Assembly (NCBI GenBank): GCA_016703745.1
Contig: JADJBK010000006.1
Span: 620,001 to 684,000, forward strand
Reading direction: 5' to 3'
DNA length: 64,000 bases
DNA from: Nitrosomonas sp.
GTDB taxonomy: Bacteria > Pseudomonadota > Gammaproteobacteria > Burkholderiales > Nitrosomonadaceae
The notes under the pieces are model-generated. The model saw nothing but the letters and a program-made list of their open reading frames with translations, had not been told where the DNA came from and did no database searches. Below, one piece after another: positions 1 to 8,504 of the stretch. A program made the translations under genes and the position numbers. The first letter of the stretch is position 1. Every line of letters starts with the position of its first letter.

Positions 1-666
1 ATCCGGATAAGTCACCACATGAGCATTATAGTTACCAACCGCCCCATTGATTTTTCCCGAAATGGCAACCTTTGCCAGACCTTTACGTCCCTGGCGCAAT
101 CGATGCACAAAATTGGCAATCTCTTTACCCATAGTCGTCGGGGTGGCAGGTTGACCGTGTGTGCGCGCCAGCATGGGCGTATCGGCAAACTCTCTTGCCA
201 GTGCCGCCAGTTGCTCGATAATCCGATCAAGCGCGGGCAGCATCACTTGATCACGACTATCAATCAGCATCAATCCGTGGCACAGATTATTGATATCCTC
301 TGAAGTACAGCCAAAATGAATATATTCAGAGAATGCAGCCATACCCGGCTGACCGGCGAATTGCTGCTTCAACCAATATTCAATCGCTTTAACGTCATGA
401 TTGGTCTGCGTTTCAATCGTTTTAATCGCTTGCGCATCATTCAGAGAGAAATTTTCCAGCAGCTGATCCAGCTCTGCCAGCGATTCCACCGGAAAATTGG
501 CTTCTCTTAACAGAATCGATTGACCCAATGCCTTAAACCATTCAATTTCGATCCGTACACGGTAGCGAATCAGCCCATACTCGCTGAAGTAAAGTCGCAG
601 TCCGGCTACTTTCTGTTGATAACGACCATCCAATGGGGAGAGTGCATGAAGCGGGGAAGTGCTCAT
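1..666 (-). CDS. purB: Adenylosuccinate lyase, 3' part cut by window edge
   Basis: PurB catalyses two fumarate-releasing steps: SAICAR to AICAR in purine synthesis, and adenylosuccinate to AMP. Only the first 222 codons are here; the frame from the ATG at 664-666 stays open to base 1. It reads MSTSPLHALSPLDGRY, then the family segments TNHDVKAIEYWLK, GCTSEDINN, ARTHGQPATPTTMGKE and NGAVGNYNAH, which are those of the E. coli-type enzyme of about 456 residues. The gene is divergent from the glutathione transferase, with a shared 116-bp intergenic region. Nothing looks broken in the visible part. Confidence 0.97.
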   Translation of the reverse strand, partial: MSTSPLHALSPLDGRYQQKVAGLRLYFSEYGLIRYRVRIEIEWFKALGQSILLREANFPVESLAELDQLLENFSLNDAQAIKTIETQTNHDVKAIEYWLKQQFAGQPGMAAFSEYIHFGCTSEDINNLCHGLMLIDSRDQVMLPALDRIIEQLAALAREFADTPMLARTHGQPATPTTMGKEIANFVHRLRQGRKGLAKVAISGKINGAVGNYNAHVVTYPD

Positions 667-782
667 TAACCAGGATATTCCCAATCAATTGGTTAAAAGG
701 CGGCATTTTAGCACAACGTACTGTATTCACGGATGAGGCTGCATTGTATGATCACGATTTATCGTTTGAGAAGGATCAACTT

Positions 783-1391
783 ATGCAACTGATTGGCTCT
801 TTGACCAGCCCCTATGTCCGCAAAGTACGTATCGTACTTGCCGAGAAAAAAATTGACTCCGGTCTCATTATCGACCCGCCGTTCAACCCGGATAATCAGA
901 TAACGAAACTCAATCCCTTGGGCAAGGTACCTGTATTGGTGCTGAGTGATGGCACTCCGCTGTATGATTCACGCGTTATCGTTGAATATCTGGATAGCTT
1001 AAAGGATGATCCCCTGCTGATTCCAGCTTCAGGCGCGCCAAGATTTATTGTCAAGCGCTGGGAAGCACTGACTGACGGAATAATGGATGCGAGTGCAACC
1101 ATTTATCTCGAACATAAACGCCCACAGGTACAACAAAGCCCGGAATGGCTGATGCGCCAGCAACGTAAAATCGATCTGGGACTGCAGGTAGCAGCGGCAG
1201 AACTGGGTGACCAGCTCTGGTGTACCGGATCAACCCTGACCTTAGCGGATATTACGCTGGGTTGTGCACTGGGTTATTTATCCTTCCGTTTCTCTCAAAA
1301 TCCTTGGCGCACTACCTACGCCAACCTTGCCCGTCTGGCCGACAAGCTGGCCGAGCGGCAGTCGTTCAGATTAACCATACCAACAGACTGA
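783..1391 (+). CDS. Glutathione S-transferase family protein (YibF-like)
   Basis: A 202-residue cytosolic GST-fold protein. The N-terminal thioredoxin-like half starts MQLIGSLTSPYVRKVRI and carries NPLGKVPVLV and the glutathione-binding DSRVIVEYL. The C-terminal half is the all-helical domain with LTLADITLGCALGYL. The S/T-SPYVRK start resembles E. coli YibF and related stringent-starvation-type GSTs; the substrate is unknown. The frame is open upstream to 633, but the ATG at 783 has an AAGGA ribosome site and matches the family start, so it is preferred. It is convergent with the carboxylase gene. The family is clear; the function is not. Confidence 0.9.
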   Translation: MQLIGSLTSPYVRKVRIVLAEKKIDSGLIIDPPFNPDNQITKLNPLGKVPVLVLSDGTPLYDSRVIVEYLDSLKDDPLLIPASGAPRFIVKRWEALTDGIMDASATIYLEHKRPQVQQSPEWLMRQQRKIDLGLQVAAAELGDQLWCTGSTLTLADITLGCALGYLSFRFSQNPWRTTYANLARLADKLAERQSFRLTIPTD

Positions 1392-1462
1392 CTTTTTAGA
1401 AGCTCCCTATGGCAATAGCCGAACACGGCACTAAACAACTGATATGTTATTCCTGGAAATTA

Positions 1463-4400
1463 TCAGGTTTCCTGCAGCATTAATAATAATTGCCCAGCGG
1501 CAATATAGTCGCCCACTTTGCAATAAACCTTGTCGACGACTGCATCGACCGGTGCCGTGAGGGCGATTTCCATTTTCATCGATTCGATCACGATCAGGGT
1601 TTCACCACTTTTAACCGGCTGCCCGGACGCAACCAATAATTTCCAGATCGTACCTGTCACATCGGAACAGACAGCATGCGCTCCGTCTGGCAAATCCTGC
1701 TCACTTGCCGTATCGGTCTGATCGAGGACATCTTCGCTGGCGAATTCCAGCAGATCCTGCGCCTGCCAACGCTGATATTCCGCCTCAAACGCGGCTTGCT
1801 GGCGCGCTTTGAATTGACTGATGCTCGCATCCTGCTCCCGCAGAAACGCCTGATACGCTTTCAAGCTGAAAACTGTGTCATCCATGGATAACTTGAAACG
1901 TCCGGTTACGAAATCCTGCCGTATTTTGAGCAGCTCCGTTTCCGTAACCGGATAAAACCGGATCTGGTCAAAAAAGTTTAATAACCAGGGATGGTCTTGC
2001 CTGAAATCTTTGGTCTGACGATAACGATTCCACATTTGCAGCGTGCGCCCGACAAGCTGGTACCCACCTGGTCCTTCCATGCCGTAGACACACAGATAAG
2101 CACCACCGATTCCAACCGCGTTCTCCGGCGTCCAGGTGCGTGCAGGATTGTATTTGGTAGTGACGAGCCGGTGACGCGGGTCGATGGGTGTCGCAACCGG
2201 TGCGCCCAGATAAACATCCCCCAGTCCCATCACCAGATAGCTTGCGTCAAAAACAATCTGCCTGACTGCCTCGATACTATCCAGTCCATTAATACGCCGG
2301 ATAAATTCGATATTGCTCGGGCACCAGGGTGCATCTGCTCTCACCGACTGCGCATATTTTTCGATTGCCAGCCGTGTCGCGCGATCATCCCATGAAAGCG
2401 GCAGATAGACCATGCGCCCTGGCACCTCCATTTCGCTTGCGGGTGGTAATACTGTTTCTATCTCCAGCAGTCTGTCCAGCAAATTCTGGCGTGGCAGTAA
2501 ATAGGGATCGTAATGAATCTGCAGACTACGGATACCTGGTGTGATATCAATGATTCCACCCAATTTATGTTCCTGAATGGCTTCCTGCAACCTGGTCATC
2601 AGTGCATGCACTCGCAAGCGTAAAGCCAGATCGAGCACGGATGGACCGTATTCGATTAGCAGGTACCGATCACCTGCCTGACGATAGACGACTTCCACCC
2701 GTTCCAGATCGGGCATTTCAGGCAATCTGTACAGAACTGCTTGATCAGAATAGCCAGACCAATTTGAGGCAAACGGCGGAGCAACTTCTCGCAGTGTCTC
2801 AATCAGCGCAGTTTGCTGCTGGTCGAGCCACAGTGCTTGAGTCAAATCAATCCGATAAAAACGGACTTGATCACCAGGCTGCAACTGACCAATCTTCCAT
2901 AACTCGGCGTGCGCAATGACTGCGGGACAGACAAACCCACCCAGACTCGGTCCATCCGGGCCCAAAATAATCGGCATGTCGCCCGTAAAATCAATTGCGC
3001 CAATTGTATAGGGATTGTCGTGAATATTGGATGGGTGCAGCCCGGCTTCGCCACCATCAGCTCGCGCCCATTCCGGTTTGGGACCAATCAGGCGAATACC
3101 GGTACGGCTGGAATGATGATGGACTTTCCAGTCGGTTGAAAAAAACATTTCAATGGCCGCATCCGTGAAAAAATCCGGTGCGCCGTGCGGGCCATAGAGA
3201 ACGCCAATATCCCAGTGATGGGAGTACTTAGGAATCCATTCAGGAGCAAGAGTATGGCAAACAACAGCTGGGGAATCAGCAGGAAGAATACTCAGCATAT
3301 CGCCAGGGCGCAGCACCCGTCCGCCATGTCCGCCAAACTGTCCCAACATAAATGTGGCGCGACTGCCGAGATATTCTGGAACCTGTATCCCACCCTGCAC
3401 CGCCAGGTAGACGCGACTCCCCGCTCCATTGATCCTGCCGAAACGCAGCACCGAACCCGCCTTGACTGTATGCGCCTGCCAGCATGGCAACACTTCATCG
3501 TTCAGCCAGATTTCAATCTGCGCACCACATACGGCAATCCGACTATCGCAATGAAACTTCAGCGTGGGGCCAGCCAGCGTAATTTCCAGTCCTGCAAGGC
3601 CGTCCGGCTGATCCAGCAGCCGGTTGGCGAGACGGAAAGCAAGGCTGTCCATCGGCCCGGAAGGCGGCACACCAACATGCCAGTATCCCAACCTGCCCGG
3701 ATAGTCCTGCACTGTAGTCTGCAGACCCGGACTCAGCACTTCCATCGTATGTGCCTGATAGCCAAAATCCGCAAGCAACCGGGTGGTAATCTGTCCATGG
3801 CGAAAGCGCTCACTGGAGAGAATTTGCCGCAAGTAATCGAGATTGGTTTCGATGCCATACAGCAGCGTTTTATCCAGTGCGGTTTTCAGCTGATCAATCG
3901 CCTGTTCGCGGGTATCGGCATAGGCAATAATCTTGGCCAGCATGGGATCATAGTAAGCAGATATTTCAGCACCCGATTCAATCCAGGTTTCCACGCGAAC
4001 CTCATCGGGAAACCCGACATGCGTCAATAAACCACTCGAAGGCTGAAAGTTTTTTGCAGGATTTTCCGCGTAAATACGCGCTTGAATCGCCGCACCCTGT
4101 GGCTTGATCACCACGCCATCGAGCAACGGCAGTGCTTCCGCACCCAGTAATATCATCCATTCGACCAAATCGATACCCGTGACTGCTTCCGTCACCCCAT
4201 GCTCCACCTGCAGACGGGTATTAACCTCAAGAAAATAGAACTGACCGGTTGCCGCATCAAACAGAAATTCCACCGTACCGGCGGAACGATAGTGGATAGA
4301 CTCGCCCAGGCGAATGGCGGCCGCAAGCATTGCCTGACGAATCGCTGGTGCCAGATTGGGTGCAGGTGTTTCTTCGATAATCTTCTGATTGCGTCGTTGC

Positions 4401-5089
4401 GTCGAACAATCACGTTCCCCTAAAGCAATAACCTTACCCCGGCCATCACCAAAGATCTGCACCTCGATATGGCGCGCCTGATCGATAAATTTCTCGAGAA
4501 ATACGGCAGCATCATTGAAGTGGCTTTGTGCCAGCGTTCTGACTGCTTCATACTGATCGATCAACTCTTCTTCGTTCCAGCACAGGCGCATGCCAATGCC
4601 GCCCCCCCCCGCCGAGCTTTTCAGCATGACCGGATAACCAATATGATTGGCTGCCCGGCAGGCATCTTCGATACTATCGAGCAGACCGGTGCCGGGCAAC
4701 AGGGGAACCTGCCATTGTTGCGCCAGTGCACGCGCGGTATGTTTCAGACCAAAGGTACGCATTTGTTCCGGTGTCGGCCCCAGGAAAACAATATTTGAGG
4801 CACAACATTGCTCGGCAAAGGTAGCGTTTTCACTCAGAAATCCATAACCGGGATGAATGGCCTGTGCGCCACACTCACGGGCAATGGCCAGCACCTTTTC
4901 CGCATCGAGGTAGCTTTCGCTCGCGGGCCCCTCGCCAATACAGAAGCTTTCATTCGCTGCCAATACGTGTCGTGAACCTGCATCCACTCCGGTATAAACC
5001 GCAACACTTTGAATTCCCATGTGACGCAAGGTACGCATGACGCGGCAGGCAATCGCACCACGATTGGCCACCAGAATTTTGGTAAACAT
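1463..5089 (-). CDS. uca: Biotin-dependent urea/guanidine carboxylase, probably guanidine carboxylase
   Basis: A 1208-residue single-chain carboxylase. In order it has a biotin carboxylase domain (about 1-445, starting FTKILVANRGAIACRV, with the ATP-grasp loop KSSAGGGGIGM), a KipA/AHS2-like domain (about 460-770, including GPDGPSLGGFVCPAVI), a KipI/AHS1-like domain (about 790-1000), and a C-terminal biotinyl domain with ESMKMEI, biotin on Lys1172. It uses ATP and bicarbonate to carboxylate urea or guanidine. The family is usually annotated as urea carboxylase, but enzymes in guanidine-riboswitch operons with two DUF1989 partners are known to prefer guanidine and make carboxyguanidine. The operon here has that layout. 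It is the last gene, 10 bp after its neighbour. No allophanate hydrolase follows. Confidence 0.95.
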   Translation of the reverse strand: MFTKILVANRGAIACRVMRTLRHMGIQSVAVYTGVDAGSRHVLAANESFCIGEGPASESYLDAEKVLAIARECGAQAIHPGYGFLSENATFAEQCCASNIVFLGPTPEQMRTFGLKHTARALAQQWQVPLLPGTGLLDSIEDACRAANHIGYPVMLKSSAGGGGIGMRLCWNEEELIDQYEAVRTLAQSHFNDAAVFLEKFIDQARHIEVQIFGDGRGKVIALGERDCSTQRRNQKIIEETPAPNLAPAIRQAMLAAAIRLGESIHYRSAGTVEFLFDAATGQFYFLEVNTRLQVEHGVTEAVTGIDLVEWMILLGAEALPLLDGVVIKPQGAAIQARIYAENPAKNFQPSSGLLTHVGFPDEVRVETWIESGAEISAYYDPMLAKIIAYADTREQAIDQLKTALDKTLLYGIETNLDYLRQILSSERFRHGQITTRLLADFGYQAHTMEVLSPGLQTTVQDYPGRLGYWHVGVPPSGPMDSLAFRLANRLLDQPDGLAGLEITLAGPTLKFHCDSRIAVCGAQIEIWLNDEVLPCWQAHTVKAGSVLRFGRINGAGSRVYLAVQGGIQVPEYLGSRATFMLGQFGGHGGRVLRPGDMLSILPADSPAVVCHTLAPEWIPKYSHHWDIGVLYGPHGAPDFFTDAAIEMFFSTDWKVHHHSSRTGIRLIGPKPEWARADGGEAGLHPSNIHDNPYTIGAIDFTGDMPIILGPDGPSLGGFVCPAVIAHAELWKIGQLQPGDQVRFYRIDLTQALWLDQQQTALIETLREVAPPFASNWSGYSDQAVLYRLPEMPDLERVEVVYRQAGDRYLLIEYGPSVLDLALRLRVHALMTRLQEAIQEHKLGGIIDITPGIRSLQIHYDPYLLPRQNLLDRLLEIETVLPPASEMEVPGRMVYLPLSWDDRATRLAIEKYAQSVRADAPWCPSNIEFIRRINGLDSIEAVRQIVFDASYLVMGLGDVYLGAPVATPIDPRHRLVTTKYNPARTWTPENAVGIGGAYLCVYGMEGPGGYQLVGRTLQMWNRYRQTKDFRQDHPWLLNFFDQIRFYPVTETELLKIRQDFVTGRFKLSMDDTVFSLKAYQAFLREQDASISQFKARQQAAFEAEYQRWQAQDLLEFASEDVLDQTDTASEQDLPDGAHAVCSDVTGTIWKLLVASGQPVKSGETLIVIESMKMEIALTAPVDAVVDKVYCKVGDYIAAGQLLLMLQET

Positions 5090-5099
5090 GAATACACTC

Positions 5100-5765
5100 C
5101 TATTGCGAATGCCAGATCAGCAAGCGGATCGGCGTAGGGTGGTAAGCATTACAGGGGTTGTTGAGCTGCGGACAATTGGAAATCAGCACCAGCACATCCA
5201 TGTATGCCAGCATCTCAACATATTTGTTTGGCGCGGACATTCCATCGGCAAACTCCAGCCCGCCAGCCGCCGTGACCGGCACATTCATAAAAAAATTAAT
5301 ATTGCAGGTCAGGTCGCGTTTATCGAGCTTTAGTTGTTTACAGAGGGGGTCATGAGCGAATGCGTGCAAAAAGTTGTCACGACAGCTATGCATGGAATAC
5401 TTCTCGGGTGCGTAGCGGGTCGTGTTGCTCTCGGCCGAGCAGGCACCCCCCAGCGTATCGTGGCGACCGCAGGTATCTGCGGTAATCGTCAGCATGACAT
5501 TACCCTGATTGGAATACAGCTTGCTGCCCTCCCCCAGGTAAATCTGGTTCTGCCGCCAGATGGTATCGGTTGCGCTGTAACGCTCTGTTGGCTGTTTAGC
5601 ATTGAAGAACAGAGTATCGACAGCCTGATTGCCCTCCAGATCAACAATACGAAAAATTTGCCCCTGTTTGATGAGTTTGACCCAGTGTTCCCCAGCTGCA
5701 CAAATTTCATCGATGATTGCATACTGTGGATCAAGATGACTTTCAATAATCCTGTTGGTATTCAT
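5100..5765 (-). CDS. Urea carboxylase-associated protein 2 (DUF1989), likely carboxyguanidine deiminase subunit
   Basis: A 221-residue DUF1989 protein of the UAAP2 type: AGEHWVKLIKQGQ, VDLEGNQAVDTLFFNA, CGRHDTLGGACSAESN, then MHSCRDNFLHAF. In guanidine-degrading bacteria the two DUF1989 proteins form a heteromeric carboxyguanidine deiminase (CgdAB) that turns carboxyguanidine into allophanate plus ammonia. The conserved Cys/His-rich centre agrees with a metal or catalytic site. The start overlaps the stop of the upstream gene as ATGA, with a GGAGG site inside that gene's last codons, so the two are translationally coupled as expected for subunits. The deiminase role is inferred from family and context. 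Confidence 0.9.
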   Translation of the reverse strand: MNTNRIIESHLDPQYAIIDEICAAGEHWVKLIKQGQIFRIVDLEGNQAVDTLFFNAKQPTERYSATDTIWRQNQIYLGEGSKLYSNQGNVMLTITADTCGRHDTLGGACSAESNTTRYAPEKYSMHSCRDNFLHAFAHDPLCKQLKLDKRDLTCNINFFMNVPVTAAGGLEFADGMSAPNKYVEMLAYMDVLVLISNCPQLNNPCNAYHPTPIRLLIWHSQ

Positions 5766-6508
5766 TTTTGTCCTCCTGTTATGGCCGCAGCATAGAACCG
5801 ATCGGTATTGCGCAAGGCGCGTGCATTTTCAGCGCGACCATTACCATCCGGCGCCAAAGGCGTGACATAGGCTTCCAGCTTGACTGCGCCCGGCTGATAG
5901 CGCACTGCGGGATTCAGGGGATGTGGCGCAGTTGAAATCGCAACCAGGGTATCCATGGTAAAGGCAAGATCCACATGCGCACCGGGCTCGGCATAGTTCG
6001 TGTGAAAGGTCAGTTGCCCGATATCGTCCGCCGTCACTTTGCTGAAAAAATTAATATTGGGCACCACATCCCGCCATCCCAGTCCCCACTTGCCTAATTC
6101 AATCAACAGGCCATCGAGACCACTGCGATACCTGTCATTGCGGCATTCCTGATAACGGGTAATGCCGTACTGGCGTTCAATCAGATGGCGATCGCTCAAC
6201 CCACAGATACAATCGTGCCAGCCGGCGGTATCCTGGGTGATACAGCAGAAAATACGCCCCATGTCAGAATGGCAGGCATGCCCACGGGTGAGGCAGAACG
6301 TATGCTGGGTTTTCAGCGTATCCGCCATATTGAAACGTTCCAGCTTCTCCTCCACATTAAAAAATAACGTGGCCGCATTGGCACCTCCAGCCACATCGGT
6401 CAGGCGCAACGTCATGCCCCGACGCAAGATGCCAGACCAGTGACATCCACCCGGAATATTTTCCTGCCACAAGATAGCCATCGGTTCTTCATGGATTGAG
6501 TTGCTCAT
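5762..6508 (-). CDS. Urea carboxylase-associated protein 1 (DUF1989), likely carboxyguanidine deiminase subunit
   Basis: A 248-residue DUF1989 protein of the UAAP1 type. Diagnostic pieces are ENIPGGCHWSGILRRG, RLTDVAGGANAATLFFN, ERFNMADTLKTQHTF and TAGWHDCICGLSD. It is the partner of the downstream UAAP2 protein in the proposed carboxyguanidine deiminase. The start codon overlaps the permease stop (TCATGAGC) with an AGGAGG ribosome site, and its own stop overlaps the next start, so permease, UAAP1 and UAAP2 form one tightly coupled unit. The length fits the family, and the sequence gives no sign of secretion or membrane segments. Confidence 0.9.
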   Translation of the reverse strand: MSNSIHEEPMAILWQENIPGGCHWSGILRRGMTLRLTDVAGGANAATLFFNVEEKLERFNMADTLKTQHTFCLTRGHACHSDMGRIFCCITQDTAGWHDCICGLSDRHLIERQYGITRYQECRNDRYRSGLDGLLIELGKWGLGWRDVVPNINFFSKVTADDIGQLTFHTNYAEPGAHVDLAFTMDTLVAISTAPHPLNPAVRYQPGAVKLEAYVTPLAPDGNGRAENARALRNTDRFYAAAITGGQK

Positions 6509-7941
6509 GATTTCCTCCTGTCAATCAAAATTGATAATGTCGTAAGAACAAGAATCGCGCTCAGCACCAGGGGCACCGCCCATAGCTGCCACCAAGGGGC
6601 GTTTGAGGAGGCAAAATAGCTTCGTGGCCAGGCGATATTAATGAATTCGAACAGCGACCAGGCAAATGCAACAAGATTGATCGGCAATCCCCATTTACCC
6701 AGTTTCAATTCCCCCTGCGCAGGATCCCAACGCCCTGTCAGACGGGTAAACAGTGCCGTACCTGTGGTCATGGTGAACATGGCGTAGAGCCCCCCCGTGC
6801 CAAAAGAGATGATCAATGCCACCGCTTCATCACTCAGACCAAGCAGCAAACCCAGACTGGATAACGATAATGTGAAAAGAATCGCATTACGCGGCATACC
6901 ACGAGGAGTAATGCGACATAGTGGCTGCGGCAGATTACCTTCCCGCGCCATTGAAAATACGATACGTGAGGAATATCTGACTACTGCCGCGCCACAGGCG
7001 AGAAAGGCGATAACGATAATTGCCAGAAAAGGTTTTTCGATCCATTCACCCAGATGTGAGGCAATCAGCGGCGTTAACGGATCAAAACCGGTACTGGTTT
7101 TGACCAGATCATCATGATCCAGAGCCAGAGTCATCGCAGCCGAGTTGAATACCACCACCGAACCGACCGCCATCAGCGCAAGAAAAATGGCCCGGGGAAC
7201 CATACGTTTGGGCTCACGTGTTTCTTCCGCTGTCGTTGAACAGGCATCGAATCCAATAAAGGCCCAGCCCGCAATCGCCAGTGCAGCCAGGAAAGCGGAA
7301 GTCCTGTCTGGCGCACTGCCCGTTCCCAGATGTTGAAATAACTCTGAAAAGGGATGCTCTCGGAAAAACAGGAATAGCAGTATGGCGATACCCAATGAAC
7401 CGATCATTTCAGCAAAAACACCGAGTGCTATCACGCGCTTGAATACCTGATCACGGGCCAGATTGATCAACATGCACAGCAGCAGAAAAACCAGTCCCCA
7501 CAACACCATCGATCTACCGGTTATGCTGGCCATATCGAACAGAATCGACAGCCAGATTCCGCCTGTATAGGCAGTCGTTGTCAACATGGCGATGGTGGAA
7601 CAAACGTAAATCACACCTGCATAGTGGCCGGTGATATTTCCACCGAGAAGCCGCGCCCATTTATAGGCACCACCCGCGATGGGAAACTGCGATGCCAGTT
7701 CGGCATAAACAGTGGCGACCAGCAACTGCATCAGCAGACAAATCACCAGAGCCACAAACCAGCCTCCACCCGTTACCTGAGTTTGCACCCCGATGATGGC
7801 ATACAGACCAACGACTGGCGAAACCACTGCAAACCCAAGCGTAAAGCTGTTCCAGATACTCATGCTGCGACTTAACGCAGCTGACCTGGGCTGCCCAGCC
7901 TCATCGGAATGAGCGACCATCACCTCAGGACGCGAGCTCAT
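6505..7941 (-). CDS. APC-superfamily permease of the guanidine/urea carboxylase operon
   Basis: A 478-residue inner-membrane protein with about 12 hydrophobic helices, starting after a short polar N-terminus (SMSIWNSFTLGFAVVSPVVGLY) and carrying the APC features GGAYKWARLLGG and GWAFIGFDACSTTAEET. It belongs to the amino-acid/urea-carboxylase-associated permease group, and its likely job is uptake of the operon's nitrogen substrate. The frame is open to a TTG at 8001. The ATG at 7939-7941 is chosen because it overlaps the stop of a 50-codon leader frame as ATGA. Another ATG lies 24 bases further in. It is the first full gene after the guanidine riboswitch. The substrate is inferred, not shown. 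Confidence 0.88.
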   Translation of the reverse strand: MSSRPEVMVAHSDEAGQPRSAALSRSMSIWNSFTLGFAVVSPVVGLYAIIGVQTQVTGGGWFVALVICLLMQLLVATVYAELASQFPIAGGAYKWARLLGGNITGHYAGVIYVCSTIAMLTTTAYTGGIWLSILFDMASITGRSMVLWGLVFLLLCMLINLARDQVFKRVIALGVFAEMIGSLGIAILLFLFFREHPFSELFQHLGTGSAPDRTSAFLAALAIAGWAFIGFDACSTTAEETREPKRMVPRAIFLALMAVGSVVVFNSAAMTLALDHDDLVKTSTGFDPLTPLIASHLGEWIEKPFLAIIVIAFLACGAAVVRYSSRIVFSMAREGNLPQPLCRITPRGMPRNAILFTLSLSSLGLLLGLSDEAVALIISFGTGGLYAMFTMTTGTALFTRLTGRWDPAQGELKLGKWGLPINLVAFAWSLFEFINIAWPRSYFASSNAPWWQLWAVPLVLSAILVLTTLSILIDRRKS

Positions 7942-8090
7942 GCGCCGACCCCATCGCCTGCGGGCGAATAAAGCCACGCCTGAATTGAGCACCAGCCGCA
8001 ATCACAGTCAACTCGCTGTCTGAAAAAAAGAAAGGGGAAACGAAGGAATGGGGTATTGCTGTTCAGGCTGCAGTTCGGGCTTAACATCAT
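7938..8090 (-). CDS. Candidate 50-residue leader ORF between riboswitch and permease
   Basis: Downstream of the riboswitch a GAGGAG site precedes ATGATG at 8085-8090 by 6 bases. This opens a 50-codon frame (MMLSPNCSLNSN at the start, then a hydrophobic FLRFPFLFF patch and a CDCGWC stretch). Its TGA overlaps the preferred permease start as ATGA, while the permease itself has only a poor ribosome site. It could be a real leader that loads ribosomes onto the permease by coupling, or chance. The composition is not typical of a folded protein and I recognise no family. Confidence 0.4.
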   Translation of the reverse strand: MMLSPNCSLNSNTPFLRFPFLFFRQRVDCDCGWCSIQAWLYSPAGDGVGA

Positions 8091-8108
8091 CAAAACTCCT
8101 CGTGTTAT

Positions 8109-8155
8109 AAAAATGACCGAGAGTGCAACGCACGCGGCGCTGCATGATCTCCCGG
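8109..8155 (-). terminator. Riboswitch-controlled intrinsic terminator
   Basis: CCGGGAG, the conserved 3' strand of the aptamer (8149-8155), can pair with CTCTCGG (8117-8123). This stem encloses an inner hairpin GCAGCGC/GCGTTGC and is followed, after TCA, by five T residues (8109-8113). Formation of this stem excludes the folded aptamer, the usual logic of a guanidine-I ON switch. The U-run is short and three bases away, so strength is uncertain. Confidence 0.65.
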
Positions 8156-8256
8156 GCTTTTATCCCTCCGTGGAGCTTCGTCATGACAACAAGCAACGAA
8201 GCCTGAAACTCTCGGACCAGACACTTTCCGTTTACAGAAAGCCGGAACCCTAGTTT
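8109..8256 (-). promoter_or_regulatory. Guanidine-I (ykkC) riboswitch with terminator platform
   Basis: On the minus strand the region holds the hallmark blocks of the guanidine-I aptamer in the right order: CTAGGGTTCCGG (8242-8253), CTGGTCCGAGAG (8209-8220) and ACGGAGGGATAAAAGCCCGG (from 8171 downwards, then GAGA), separated by variable hairpins. This class binds guanidinium and turns gene expression on. It lies directly upstream of the permease/DUF1989/carboxylase operon. The 3' conserved strand can alternatively pair downstream to make a terminator (separate entry), so guanidine would allow read-through. Confidence 0.96.
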
Positions 8257-8265
8257 GCAATAAAC

Positions 8266-8285
8266 CTGGCTGCCATAGCAGCCAG
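8266..8285 (-). terminator. 8-bp perfect hairpin between sucB and riboswitch
   Basis: CTGGCTGC and GCAGCCAG form an 8-bp stem around a 4-base loop, followed on the minus strand by GTTTATT. It could end transcription coming from sucB before the riboswitch starts. The T-run is weak. The remaining bases 8286-8504 are AT-rich and must contain the riboswitch promoter, but I see no convincing -35/-10 pair and no gene. Confidence 0.4.
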
Positions 8286-8504
8286 TTATAACACTCTCAA
8301 TCTGTTAATTAAAAAACAGTCACAAAACATGAACCATGTCACTACCGACAGTGTAACCAATCTATTTTGGAACGACAATTTTTTTATTGCTGGCTGTTGA
8401 CCCCAAGTCATAAGGTTTTATTCTCTCCTCAATAGAAAGACCTGTTGATGATGAACTTATCCCTTGCTTCAGCAGAAACCACGCTGCGCTGACGTGGCTC
8501 AATA

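Noticed and set aside
3185..4030. A 281-codon open frame on the plus strand
   Set aside because: It lies opposite the carboxylase, whose domains are complete, and reads as low-complexity shadow sequence.
1463..6508. A urea amidolyase pathway
   Set aside because: There is no allophanate hydrolase domain or gene, and the riboswitch and DUF1989 pair point to guanidine.
8008..8196. A 62-codon minus-strand frame
   Set aside because: It overlaps the conserved core of the guanidine riboswitch, so the sequence is constrained as RNA and the frame is incidental.
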